A program made the position numbers and the translations under genes. 64,000 nt of DNA from Xanthomonas sp. 10-10 (lineage in GTDB: Bacteria; Pseudomonadota; Gammaproteobacteria; Xanthomonadales; Xanthomonadaceae): positions 1,922,001-1,986,000 of the forward strand of contig NZ_CP144460.1 in NCBI RefSeq assembly GCF_040182365.1. The letters are read 5' to 3'. This document shows, in pieces, positions 34,934 through 42,990 of this stretch. Position 1 is the stretch's first letter, and every line of letters begins with the position of its first letter. Below the pieces are notes generated by a model, which searched no databases, had not been told where the DNA came from, and saw only the letters and a program-made list of their open reading frames with translations.

Positions 34934-36051
34934 GTGCGCGGCCGGTGGTCGGCATCGTCGGCATTGCCGGCGCCTACGGACGCTGGCTGGCGCAGTTCCT
35001 GCGCACGCGCATGGGGCTGCAGGTGATCGGCTTCGATCCGGCCGGCGACGGCGATATGGACGAGGCCACCCTGGCGCAGCGTGCGGATGTGCTGATTTTT
35101 TCTGCACCGATTCGCCACACCGCGGCGTTGATCCAGCGCTATGTGAAGCTTGCCGGCCCGCGTGCCGCGTCGCAGTTGTGGATGGATGTCACCTCGATCA
35201 AGCAGGCGCCGGTCGCTGCGATGCTGGCGTCGCAAGCAGACGTCGTCGGCCTGCATCCGATGACCGCGCCGCCCAAATCGCCGACCTTGAAGGGGCGGGT
35301 GATGGTGGTCTGCGAAGCGCGCCTGCAGCACTGGTCGGCGTGGGTGCAGACCTTGTACGCAGCACTCCAGGCAGAGTGCGTGTATGCCACGCCCGAGCAC
35401 CACGACCGGGTAATGGCCTTGGTGCAGGCGATGGTGCATGCCACCCATCTTGCGCAGGCTGGCACCTTGCGCGACTACGCACCGCTGTTGGGCCACTTGC
35501 AGGCGTTGATGCCGTATCGCTCCGCGTCGTTCGAGCTGGACACGGCGGTGATCGCGCGAATCCTCTCGCTCAATCCATCGATCTACGAAGACATCCAGTT
35601 CGGTAACCCCTACGTCGGCGAAATGCTCGACCGCCTGCTGTCGCAGCTGCAGCAGTTACGCGCACTGGTGGCGCAAGGCGACGATGCGGCACGCGCGCAG
35701 TTCCGCAGCCAGTTCCTGGACGCGAACGTGCACGCTTTGCAACACACTGCGCTGGCTGCAGGCAACTACACCTACGAGCGCGTGGGCTACCTGCTGGCCG
35801 ACCTCACCGAGCCGCTGACCTTGAGCGTGTATCTGCCCGAAGACCAGCCCGGTTCGCTGCGCACGCTGTTGCATGTCTTCGAGCGGCACGCGGTAAACCT
35901 GTCGTCGATCCATTCCTCGCGCACACCGGCGGGTGAGCTGCATTTTCGTATCGGGTTCGAAGAGGGTAGCGATTTTCAGTCATTGGCAGATGCGGCGAAC
36001 GAGATCGATGCGCGTGGGATCGGGCGCGTGCTGGATCGTCCTGAGCGGTGA
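34930..36051 (+). CDS. tyrA: Prephenate dehydrogenase with C-terminal ACT domain
   Basis: A 373-residue enzyme of tyrosine synthesis that converts prephenate to 4-hydroxyphenylpyruvate with NAD(P)+. Rossmann start 'VVGIVGIAGAYGRWLAQFL', where the glycine loop is G-I-A-G-A-Y-G; catalytic 'VVGLHPMTAPPKSP' with the conserved His and 'QAMVHATHLAQ'. A regulatory ACT domain (about 296-370, 'LTLSVYLPEDQPGSLRTLLHVFE') suggests feedback control by an aromatic amino acid. No chorismate mutase domain. Start overlaps the pdxY stop, so both are probably co-translated; the shared logic may be PLP supply for the next, aminotransferase step. Confidence 0.93.
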   Translation: MSARPVVGIVGIAGAYGRWLAQFLRTRMGLQVIGFDPAGDGDMDEATLAQRADVLIFSAPIRHTAALIQRYVKLAGPRAASQLWMDVTSIKQAPVAAMLASQADVVGLHPMTAPPKSPTLKGRVMVVCEARLQHWSAWVQTLYAALQAECVYATPEHHDRVMALVQAMVHATHLAQAGTLRDYAPLLGHLQALMPYRSASFELDTAVIARILSLNPSIYEDIQFGNPYVGEMLDRLLSQLQQLRALVAQGDDAARAQFRSQFLDANVHALQHTALAAGNYTYERVGYLLADLTEPLTLSVYLPEDQPGSLRTLLHVFERHAVNLSSIHSSRTPAGELHFRIGFEEGSDFQSLADAANEIDARGIGRVLDRPER

Positions 36052-36199
36052 CAGTGATTGCCGAAGGCGGGTGCCGCGTTCCTTACCGCTGGCTTCGCGC
36101 GCCGATGTTCCCGGACAGGCCACGCGGCGTCGTGTGTTGCATGCTTGGTCCGGCGATTGTCGTGCCATGCACAGGTCAGGGGAGGACGCCCTGCGCGCA

Positions 36200-36574
36200 A
36201 TGAAACCGCCGGGAAGGCGGCATCGAATCTATCGATTTGTGCTCTGGTTCGTTGGAGCGTTCGCCGTGCTTGTTGTTTTTTTTCTTCCCGTGGGCCGCGC
36301 GTCCACCCTTGGCGCAATTGCCACGGGTGGTGCGAGTCGATTTTGGTTTTTTGGCAAGGGTGGTGTCGTCGTGGGTGCCGCGTTGGCCTATCTCGCCTTG
36401 GCGGTGGTTGTGATCTTCAGACGTCACGTGCGTGGTGCCGGCCAGCGGCGTCCGCAGCTGATTCTTGCTTCACACCCCACCGTTCCTGCGCAGACCGAGC
36501 TTGAACGCCAGTATGGAAATGGCCGTATTCGCATGTCAGTCGAACCTCGTCACAACGGCGTAGGCCGGCGGTGA
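36200..36574 (+). CDS. Small hypothetical membrane protein with two transmembrane helices
   Basis: A 124-residue protein with helices 'FVLWFVGAFAVLVVFFLPVG' and 'GVVVGAALAYLALAVVVIF', a basic N-terminus and a polar C-terminal tail. AGGGGAGGA lies about a dozen bases before ATG 36200; ATG 36167 is an alternative. It is 148 bases after tyrA on the same strand. I do not recognise the family. Confidence 0.55.
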   Translation: MKPPGRRHRIYRFVLWFVGAFAVLVVFFLPVGRASTLGAIATGGASRFWFFGKGGVVVGAALAYLALAVVVIFRRHVRGAGQRRPQLILASHPTVPAQTELERQYGNGRIRMSVEPRHNGVGRR

Positions 36575-36817
36575 ATTGTTTCTGGTCGGTTTTGTTGATC
36601 GTGAGTAGTTGAACACCGCCCTCAAGTTGGATCAGCGCTATGCAATGTGCTCCATCATCAAGCGCAGGCAGGGCGCGGCGAATGTCCGCTCTTCATCGGA
36701 CATGTGGATGGACATGCGCGCCATCGGTCTACGATGGCGGCATCGCCTTAAGGTGCATGCAAGGCGCCAATGCTGAAGGCCAGCTGCCTGCACCTCGTTG
36801 GCGGCAGGGGTGACTCG

Positions 36818-37453
36818 CTAGAGCCCTTCCGACGTGATGCCGGCAGCTCTGGCCGCAACCGCATTGGCACGGTAAACAGTCTCTACTGGGGTAAGCAGTG
36901 TTTCGAAGTGTCCGTGCGCATTGGCTCTCTGCTCGATCACAAACGGCGTAATGTCCCGTATCGAGATCAGCTCCGTACTACCGAAACGCCGCAGAACATC
37001 GCCACGAAGCCCAAGTTGTAAAGCTCGCCTCGGTACCGGCTTGCCGGATGGGTCGTGGTCAGGATCCCACTGCAGACGAACGTCTGATTGTGCCAAGGCT
37101 GCTTGCCACTGTTCACGTAATGAAAATTGACCGCGGTCGTAGCTGGAGGCAACGGCCAGCTGCAACAATTCATCGAAGAATCGCCTCGGCAGCCGGATGG
37201 CCAGCACACGTTCCTGTCCTTCTTTGGAAGCCCATCCGCACCGATACATCATCCAGAGAAAGTTCGGCTTGATCCAACTCATGCGCGAGTAACTGAATTC
37301 TCCGCCGAATTGCTGGTGAGCCACGGCATAGTCCGCAATCGCCGGGCGATAAGCTTGATAGACGGTTATGGAAGTCTCGTCGGACTGGGCCATTACATGG
37401 CGCCCTTCGGCCGGCCACGATGCAACTTGATTAGTGTAAAAATCCGTCGTCAT
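36818..37453 (-). CDS. DUF4291 family protein
   Basis: A 211-residue protein with the hallmark stretch of DUF4291: 'SDETSITVYQAYRPAIADYAV', 'FSYSRMSWIKPNFLWMMYRCGWASKEGQERVLAI' and 'VRLQWDPDHDPSGKPVPRRALQLGLRG'. The family is widespread, cytosolic and of unknown function. Start ATG 37453 has GAGAGG upstream; ATG 37393 also precedes the conserved core. The surrounding DNA is visibly poorer in GC than the rest of the window, suggesting acquired or accessory sequence. No clear partner gene. Confidence 0.85.
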   Translation of the reverse strand: MTTDFYTNQVASWPAEGRHVMAQSDETSITVYQAYRPAIADYAVAHQQFGGEFSYSRMSWIKPNFLWMMYRCGWASKEGQERVLAIRLPRRFFDELLQLAVASSYDRGQFSLREQWQAALAQSDVRLQWDPDHDPSGKPVPRRALQLGLRGDVLRRFGSTELISIRDITPFVIEQRANAHGHFETLLTPVETVYRANAVAARAAGITSEGL

Positions 37454-37900
37454 AAACAACGTAGAAGCCTCTCTGGTTTTAATGGTGCCGCCGGGAGCCA
37501 ACCGTGGGTTGTGTGAAGTCTAATGTCTTCGGGATCTTTGATTGAGTCCTCCGCGCATTGCACGCGGGCTGGATCCATTGCACCAGCGATGACCAAGCGA
37601 ACGATCGCTCCAACCTTGAAGGCGCGATTGCCAGGACCAGACCAGCGATCCAAGCGATCGCCAAGAGCAAGAATTTCGGTCAGATATCCTTTCAAACGAT
37701 GGTGGCTCCAGCGACTGACGATCAAGGTGTGAGCATGCTTCCAGCAACTCGCCGATTAACTGACGTCCTTGAGCGTGGCGCCATCGCTGCGGCACGCTTA
37801 GGAGATTCCAATTTTCATGGTTCACCTGGCCCCCGATCTGCGCTGACATTGCACGCACGCTCGCACGCCCATCGATTCAAGCAGCCCTGTTACATACGCG
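37454..37900 (-). pseudogene. Possible decayed gene upstream of the DUF4291 gene
   Basis: Two overlapping minus-strand frames look partly coding: 37858-37520 at its start ('SVPQRWRHAQGRQLIGELLEA') and 37725-37450 ('LKGYLTEILALGDRLDRW', then 'AFKVGAIVRLVIAGAMDPARV'). They join near 37720 only through a change of frame. This fits a frameshifted gene, but neither part matches a family I can name, so it may equally be non-coding. Confidence 0.3.
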
Positions 37901-38047
37901 CGTCGGACTGAAATCTCTGGCGGAGATGTCGAATATTTGCCGGCCTTCGTCAACCTGGATAGCGTACGAACGGATGACTCACTCGGAAGGGTCGCTCATA
38001 CGGCCGTCGCAGTTTGACGTCGCCGTGGCGACCCACGCACGTCACTA

Positions 38048-38160
38048 CAACTTTCATCCACACGGGGTGTGGATGAAAGTTGCACAAGCATGTGGATAAC
38101 CGGTTGCAGCCCTTGCAGGGCAAGGGCTGTAGTCTGCCTGGTCAAAAATTGACCAGGCAG
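38048..38160. other. Cluster of three perfect hairpins around a DnaA box
   Basis: Three stems follow each other: 16-base CAACTTTCATCCACAC with loop GGG (38048-38082), 10-base CAGCCCTTGC with loop AGG (38107-38129) and 12-base CTGCCTGGTCAA with loop AAA (38134-38160). A perfect DnaA box in reverse (TGTGGATAA, 38091-38099) sits between the first two. None has a T tract on either strand. It could be a small structured RNA, a protein-binding array or a remnant of a mobile replicon. Confidence 0.75.
38091..38099 (-). promoter_or_regulatory. Perfect DnaA box inside the hairpin cluster
   Basis: TGTGGATAA, the exact complement of the consensus TTATCCACA. Seen directly; binding not shown. Confidence 0.5.
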
Positions 38161-38163
38161 TGC

Positions 38164-38358
38164 TCAGGGCGTGGAAAGTTGCAGCTCGCCGCCGTCGGTG
38201 ATGAACCGCTGGCCCTGCCGTTGCAGGTGGCGGCCATCGGGGAGCTCGTAACGTGGCGCTGGATGCGCGCCCGGGCCAGCTGACTGTTCGTCGCGGAATT
38301 CGATGATGACGTACGGCTCGCCATCTGCGCCGATCGCGGGAAATTGCCGAAAAGACAT
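38164..38358 (-). CDS. Small hypothetical protein
   Basis: A 64-residue protein, 'MSFRQFPAIGADGEPYVIIE' then 'PRYELPDGRHLQRQGQRFITDGGELQL'. An excellent ribosome site (GGAGG, six bases before ATG 38358) and protein-like beta-strand pattern suggest it is real. The part 'YELPDGR.L.R.G..F' resembles small proteins common in Pseudomonas and Xanthomonas; no function is known. Its stop lies right beside the hairpin cluster. Confidence 0.6.
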   Translation of the reverse strand: MSFRQFPAIGADGEPYVIIEFRDEQSAGPGAHPAPRYELPDGRHLQRQGQRFITDGGELQLSTP

Positions 38359-38740
38359 ATGCACCTCCGAGGGATTCCAAGCTTGCCGTGCGGACCACTG
38401 GCCCGCACCGCCAGCAGTCGGCTGGCACACCGAGGATGCGCACGCAGATGTTATTCAGATGTCGTCGTGGGATGAGGGGGGAGCTGGAATGGCGCGTTCG
38501 CCATGCTGCGTCGATTCTGCGGTGTCTTTGCCCGGTCCCAGCGCAGTAACGGCAAGGTCGCGGCTGCTTGCAAGCGAGGCATCAGCGACGCCTGCAGCCC
38601 GGTGCCGGCCGAGGCGATGCGGGTTTGTACAGGGCGCCCGGCGGTATCGTGATGGATGCAGCGTAAACCCTATCAGGCACTGCATGCGCCGCAGCGCAGG
38701 ATCCACGCGTGCAGACGTGGACCAGCACAGACTCGACCCA
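38359..38740. other. Intergenic region, nothing recognised
   Basis: About 380 bases between two minus-strand genes. Short frames only; no repeat, hairpin or promoter I can support. Confidence 0.45.
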
Positions 38741-40144
38741 TCAACGACTCAACTGCAATGCATCGCGGTCCGCGGTGGCTGCTGCCAGCTCTGCGCGTGC
38801 CGACGCAATCCGCGCCTGCGCGTCGATCAAGCGCACGCGTGCGTCGTTGGCGGTTTCTTCGCGTTGATTGACCAGGAAGAAATCGCCGGAGCCCAGTTCG
38901 AAGCGCCGCCGTTCGGCGGCCGCCAGGCGGTCGGCGAGGCCGCGTTCTTCATCGGCCATCTTGGCCAGTCGCTCTGCTGCGTTGAGCGAGATGACGATCG
39001 ACTCCACCTCCACCGAGATCTGGTCGCGCAGGAAGCGGCTGCGCTGATCCAGTGCTTCGATCTCGGCGCGCGCTTCGGCAACGCGGCCTTTGGCGGAGCG
39101 GTTCTCCAGCGGCACGCTGAAACGAAAGCCGATGATCGCATCGGTCGGCGAGCGGTTCGGCCCGCCCACGCCGGGGGGGCCCAGATCCTTGCTGACTTCG
39201 AAACTCACATCCAGCCGTGGCTTCAGATCGTTCTGCGCCAGCATCAGCCGGGCAGTGGCCTGGTCGATGCGGGTCAGCACGGCGCGGTAATCGGGCCGCT
39301 CCACCGGCGCGGTGATCTTGCTGGCACCGGCCAGACCTTCCAGCGCGGAGGTATCGGGCGGCAGGCGCTCGCTGGAGACGATCAGCGGCATGCCGGCGTC
39401 GTCGCGCAGATACAGCGACAAGGCATTGGCCGCATTGGCGAAGTCCTGTTCGGAGCGCACCACCAGTGCGCGCCGGCGCACCAGGTTCTGGTCGTTTTCG
39501 GTCAGCAGAATGGTCGGGCGCGCGCCAAGCGTCACCTGCCGCGAAATCGCATTGCGGCGCCGCTCTGCCAACGCCAGCAGGTCGTTGTACGCACGCAGCT
39601 TCAGGCCGGCCGCCACCCAGCTCTGGTAGGCGTCCACGGCGCGCCGCTGCACGCCGATCGCCACCATCTCCGCTTCGTACTGCGCCACATTGATGTCGGC
39701 GCTGGCGACGTTGCGCCGGGTACGGCGCTCGTCCACCACGCGGTCGCGCAGCAGCGCGTACAAGGCACCGACCTTCACTTCGCCGCCGCGGTCGGTATAC
39801 GACTTGTCTTCGTAGACCGGGAACGCACCACGCGAGGAGCGGTAGCCGCCGTAGTAATAGCCGCCGTTGTTCTCGAACGGTCGCTTGACGCCGCTTTCGA
39901 TGGTGCTGCCGTCGTAGTAGCCGGCCTCGCGCGAGCGGCCTTCGATGTCGAACACGGTATCGAACGCACCGTTGGCCGATATGCCTTTGCCTTCGGCCTG
40001 GCGGACTTTTGCCAGCGCTTCGACGATCTGCGGCGCAGAGCGGGCCGAGGAGTGCAGCACTTCGTCCAGGGTCAGCGGCGCGGCCTGGGCGAAGGCCGCA
40101 CCTGGGCAGAGTGCGATCAGCAGGACCAGCAGATGCCGCATCAT
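38741..40144 (-). CDS. TolC-like outer-membrane channel of an exporter
   Basis: A 467-residue TolC-fold protein: signal peptide 'MMRHLLVLLIALCPGAAFAQA' (not a lipoprotein), then 'LTLDEVLHSSARSAPQIVEAL' and two helical repeats ending 'RRRFELGSGDFFLVNQREETANDARVRLIDAQ'. A Tyr/Gly-rich segment 'PFENNGGYYYGGYRSSRG' at about 90-110 is unusual for the fold. It starts at ATG 40144, overlapping the adaptor stop (ATGA), and is the last gene of the exporter operon. Confidence 0.88.
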   Translation of the reverse strand: MMRHLLVLLIALCPGAAFAQAAPLTLDEVLHSSARSAPQIVEALAKVRQAEGKGISANGAFDTVFDIEGRSREAGYYDGSTIESGVKRPFENNGGYYYGGYRSSRGAFPVYEDKSYTDRGGEVKVGALYALLRDRVVDERRTRRNVASADINVAQYEAEMVAIGVQRRAVDAYQSWVAAGLKLRAYNDLLALAERRRNAISRQVTLGARPTILLTENDQNLVRRRALVVRSEQDFANAANALSLYLRDDAGMPLIVSSERLPPDTSALEGLAGASKITAPVERPDYRAVLTRIDQATARLMLAQNDLKPRLDVSFEVSKDLGPPGVGGPNRSPTDAIIGFRFSVPLENRSAKGRVAEARAEIEALDQRSRFLRDQISVEVESIVISLNAAERLAKMADEERGLADRLAAAERRRFELGSGDFFLVNQREETANDARVRLIDAQARIASARAELAAATADRDALQLSR

Positions 40145-41226
40145 TTCTTGCCCGTCGTGTCGTCTTCGGACTTGTCGGCGGCGGGCTTGGCCTTGCCATC
40201 GTCCTGCGTGGCGGCAGAGGGGCGCCGGCCGAATTCCAACGGGAAGTTGTTGAGCTGGCGCCACAGTTCGTAGCCCACCCGCACCGTCTCGCCCAGCACC
40301 CAGCCGCGCACCTTGCCGCCCTGGCGGGCGAATTCCTGCGCCGGCCAGGCCGGTTTTCCCGGCTGCGGCTCGACCAGGATGCGGAACAGCCCATCCGGCG
40401 CGGCATTGGGGTCGATCGCGCGCACGCGGCCGTCGAACATGCCGTGCGCCACCGACGGCCAGCCGCTGAACTGGATCGCCGGCCAGCCTTCGAACTCCAG
40501 CCGCACCGGGCGGCCGGGGCGAATCAACGGGACGTCGCGGCCATCGATGTACAGCTCCACTGCACGCTCCACGCGCTCGGGCGCGATCACCGCCAGCACC
40601 GTGCCGGGCGAGACCATGGCGCTGCCGCTGGCGGCGTTGAGCTGCTGCACGCGGCCATCGCGCGGCGCGCGCACCAGCTGCGCGGACTGACGGTTCAACT
40701 GGATGTCGATGCGGGTCAATTTGGCGCGCGATTCGGCCAGCTTGGCGTCGGCCTCGGCCACCTTGATCTGGGTCAGCTCGTAATCGCGGCGGCCGGCCAG
40801 TCCTTCGGCGAGCAATTGCCGGCTGCGTTCCACGTCGATGCTGGCGACCGCGCGCGATTGCTGGATGGCGGCGATTTCCGCCGCGACCTGCGCGCGCTCG
40901 CTGGCAAGCCGGGTGAGCAGATCCGGGTCCAGGTCGCCGACGCGCGCGATCGGGTCGCCCTTGGAGACGTGCTGGCCGTCGTGTACATACCAACGTTCGA
41001 CACGGCCAGGCACAAAGGCGGTGACCTGCTGCTGGCGATCGCCCGGATCGAGCGAGACCACCTGGCCCTTGCCGCTGGCGGTCTGCACCCACGGTGCGAA
41101 TGCCAGGATCGCGCCGGCGATGGCGACGCCGATCAACAGCATCCACGCCAGCACCCTGGCGATGCTCGGTGGCCGCATCGAGGCCAGCGTGGGGAAGTGC
41201 GCGATCCGATCAGGGGCGTGCTGCAT
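40141..41226 (-). CDS. HlyD-type periplasmic adaptor
   Basis: A 361-residue membrane fusion protein with one N-terminal helix ('VLAWMLLIGVAIAGAILAFAPW'), biotinyl-lipoyl halves 'VTAFVPGRVERWYVHDGQHVSKGDPIARV' and 'LVRAPRDGRVQQLNAASGSAM', and a coiled-coil hairpin (about 108-175). It would bridge the ABC protein to the outer-membrane channel. The start overlaps the end of the ABC gene by 17 bases. The Lys/Asp-rich C-terminus ('KAKPAADKSEDDTTGKK') is low-complexity. Confidence 0.9.
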   Translation of the reverse strand: MQHAPDRIAHFPTLASMRPPSIARVLAWMLLIGVAIAGAILAFAPWVQTASGKGQVVSLDPGDRQQQVTAFVPGRVERWYVHDGQHVSKGDPIARVGDLDPDLLTRLASERAQVAAEIAAIQQSRAVASIDVERSRQLLAEGLAGRRDYELTQIKVAEADAKLAESRAKLTRIDIQLNRQSAQLVRAPRDGRVQQLNAASGSAMVSPGTVLAVIAPERVERAVELYIDGRDVPLIRPGRPVRLEFEGWPAIQFSGWPSVAHGMFDGRVRAIDPNAAPDGLFRILVEPQPGKPAWPAQEFARQGGKVRGWVLGETVRVGYELWRQLNNFPLEFGRRPSAATQDDGKAKPAADKSEDDTTGKK

Positions 41227-42898
41227 TGTCGGCCTCCTGGGTGGATGCGATCAGTTCGGCGCGGGTGGCGTAGCGCTGCTGGCGCTCTGGCTCCAGGCGG
41301 AACCAGCCATCCAGTTCGATGTCTTCCGGCCTGCCGGTGCATAGCAGCACGGTGGTGCCGGCCTCCTTCAGGCGGCCTAGCACGCGGGTCAGGCGTTCTG
41401 CCGGGAGCAGGTCGTAGAGCTGCGACAACATCAGCACGCGCGGGCGCACCAGCAAGGCGTTGGCCAGCTTCAATGCCATCACTTCGCCGATCCACAGCGG
41501 GAAGCCGGACGCGGCAAGACGCGTGTCCAGGCCCTGCGGCAGCGCGGCGATGCGCGCGCGCAGCCCCACCGTGTCGATGGCTTCCAGCATCGCTTCGGAG
41601 CTCACGTCCGGCGAGGCCATGGCCAGATACTCGCGGATGGTCACCTCGACAATGGTCGGTCGATCGAGCACAGTGACTTCCGAGCGCAGCAGGTACATGT
41701 CGAAGGTGGCCAGGTCCGCGCCGCCCACCATGACCAGGCCACGATCCGGCACCACATGGCGCTTGAGCACCATCGCCAGCAGCCGTTCGGCGCCGCCATC
41801 GGCCAGCGTCACCAGGTGCTCGCCCGCTTCCAGGGTGAAATCGAAACGCGCCCCCTCGATCACCACGCCATCCAGCCGCACCGCGCTGTTGCCGGGGATC
41901 TTGCCGGCCGCCGCCACGGCGCGTTCCTGCGGAATGGCATACAGCAGCGACAATTCTTCCGCGCTGGCGACCAGGTCGTAGAACGTGTCCAGATAGGCGC
42001 CGAGCTGCGCGATGCCATAGAACACTGCGCTCAGGATCAGCTCGGCCGCCACCAACTGCCCAATCGACAGCTCGCCGCGCAGGATCAGGCTGCCGCCCAA
42101 TGCCAGCAGCGCCGCGCTGGCAACCGCGTACAGCAGCAGGAACGCCACCGTCTGGGTGAAGCTGTAGCGGAAATGGCGCCGGTGCCGGTCGACGTAGGCC
42201 GCAGTGACCGCCTCGGAGCGATCCATCGCAAAGTTGAGATGGCGGCTGGATTTGTAGAAACCGTTGGAACCGCCGACGCTTTCCAGCCAGTGTGCGGCAT
42301 TGTGCTTGGCGTGGCTGAGCTCGACCGCAGTGCGGATCGAACCGCGCGACCAGATCATCCAGATCGCGAAGATGATCAGCAGCAGCAAGGCGTTGAACCC
42401 GAGGAAGAACGGGTGGTAGAAGCTGGTGACGACCAGGCCGACCGCCGACTGCAGCACGATGGTGAAGGCGCCGATCGCCAGGCTGGGCACCGCTTTTTGC
42501 ACCACCACCAGATCGAAGTAGCGGTTGAACACATCGCCGCGGTTCTGGTCGGCGAAGAAGGGGTTCTGTGCATGCACTGCGCGCACCGTGATCTCGGCCA
42601 CCACGCGCGCAAACAGGCGGCGTTCGAACAGCGCCATCATCCACACCCGCATCGCGCTCAGGCACGCTACCAGCAGCAGCAGCCCCAGCAGCAGGCCCGA
42701 CAACGTCCACAGCGGCGTGGGCAGCGCGGTGTTGGCGACGCTGTTGATCAGCAGCTGCACCGAAATGGGCGTGGCCAGCGACAGCAGGCTGATCGCCACG
42801 CCGTACACCAGGGCAAGACGCACATACGGCATGTCCGGCCCGACGATTTCCGCCAGCCAGCCCACCGCTTCCCGCCATCCGATCCGCTGTGACGCCAT
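41210..42898 (-). CDS. ABC exporter-like protein with degenerate nucleotide-binding domain
   Basis: A 562-residue half-transporter. The membrane domain (about 1-320) is type I exporter-like ('YGVAISLLSLATPISVQLLINSV', 'IGQLVAAELILSAVFYGIAQLG'). The C-terminal domain (about 338-562) aligns with an ABC ATPase but lacks every catalytic motif: Walker A is 'TLADGGAERLLA' (364-375, no G-K-S/T), the signature is 'AASGFPLWIGE' (462-472, instead of LSGGQ), Walker B ends 'VLMLSQLYD' (no Asp-Glu) and the switch His is replaced ('LLCTGRPED'). The flanks are kept ('GLDTRL', 'ALLVRPRVLML'). It is first of a three-gene exporter operon. It cannot hydrolyse ATP by the normal mechanism. Confidence 0.88.
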   Translation of the reverse strand: MASQRIGWREAVGWLAEIVGPDMPYVRLALVYGVAISLLSLATPISVQLLINSVANTALPTPLWTLSGLLLGLLLLVACLSAMRVWMMALFERRLFARVVAEITVRAVHAQNPFFADQNRGDVFNRYFDLVVVQKAVPSLAIGAFTIVLQSAVGLVVTSFYHPFFLGFNALLLLIIFAIWMIWSRGSIRTAVELSHAKHNAAHWLESVGGSNGFYKSSRHLNFAMDRSEAVTAAYVDRHRRHFRYSFTQTVAFLLLYAVASAALLALGGSLILRGELSIGQLVAAELILSAVFYGIAQLGAYLDTFYDLVASAEELSLLYAIPQERAVAAAGKIPGNSAVRLDGVVIEGARFDFTLEAGEHLVTLADGGAERLLAMVLKRHVVPDRGLVMVGGADLATFDMYLLRSEVTVLDRPTIVEVTIREYLAMASPDVSSEAMLEAIDTVGLRARIAALPQGLDTRLAASGFPLWIGEVMALKLANALLVRPRVLMLSQLYDLLPAERLTRVLGRLKEAGTTVLLCTGRPEDIELDGWFRLEPERQQRYATRAELIASTQEADNAARP

Positions 42899-42975
42899 TG
42901 AACTTCCATTGATGAGTTCAGTGAAGCATTGACGAGTTGCCGCTATAGGACAAGGCCGGAGCGCTTATCCGTTGT

Positions 42976-42990
42976 ATAGGATTTTCCTAT
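42976..42990. promoter_or_regulatory. Candidate LysR operator before the exporter operon
   Basis: ATAGGA-TTT-TCCTAT, a perfect inverted repeat with T-N11-A spacing, overlapping the lysR stop codon and 78 bases before the exporter ABC start. Confidence 0.45.

Noticed and set aside
38048-38160. Considered as a chromosome dimer resolution (dif) site or filamentous phage attachment site
   Set aside because: No 28-base XerC/XerD-like sequence is seen; the symmetry is of stem-loop type.
41210-42898. Considered as a pseudogene
   Set aside because: The frame is full length, overlaps its neighbour in operon fashion, keeps normal codon use and retains the fold around the lost motifs; specific motif loss is more likely than decay.
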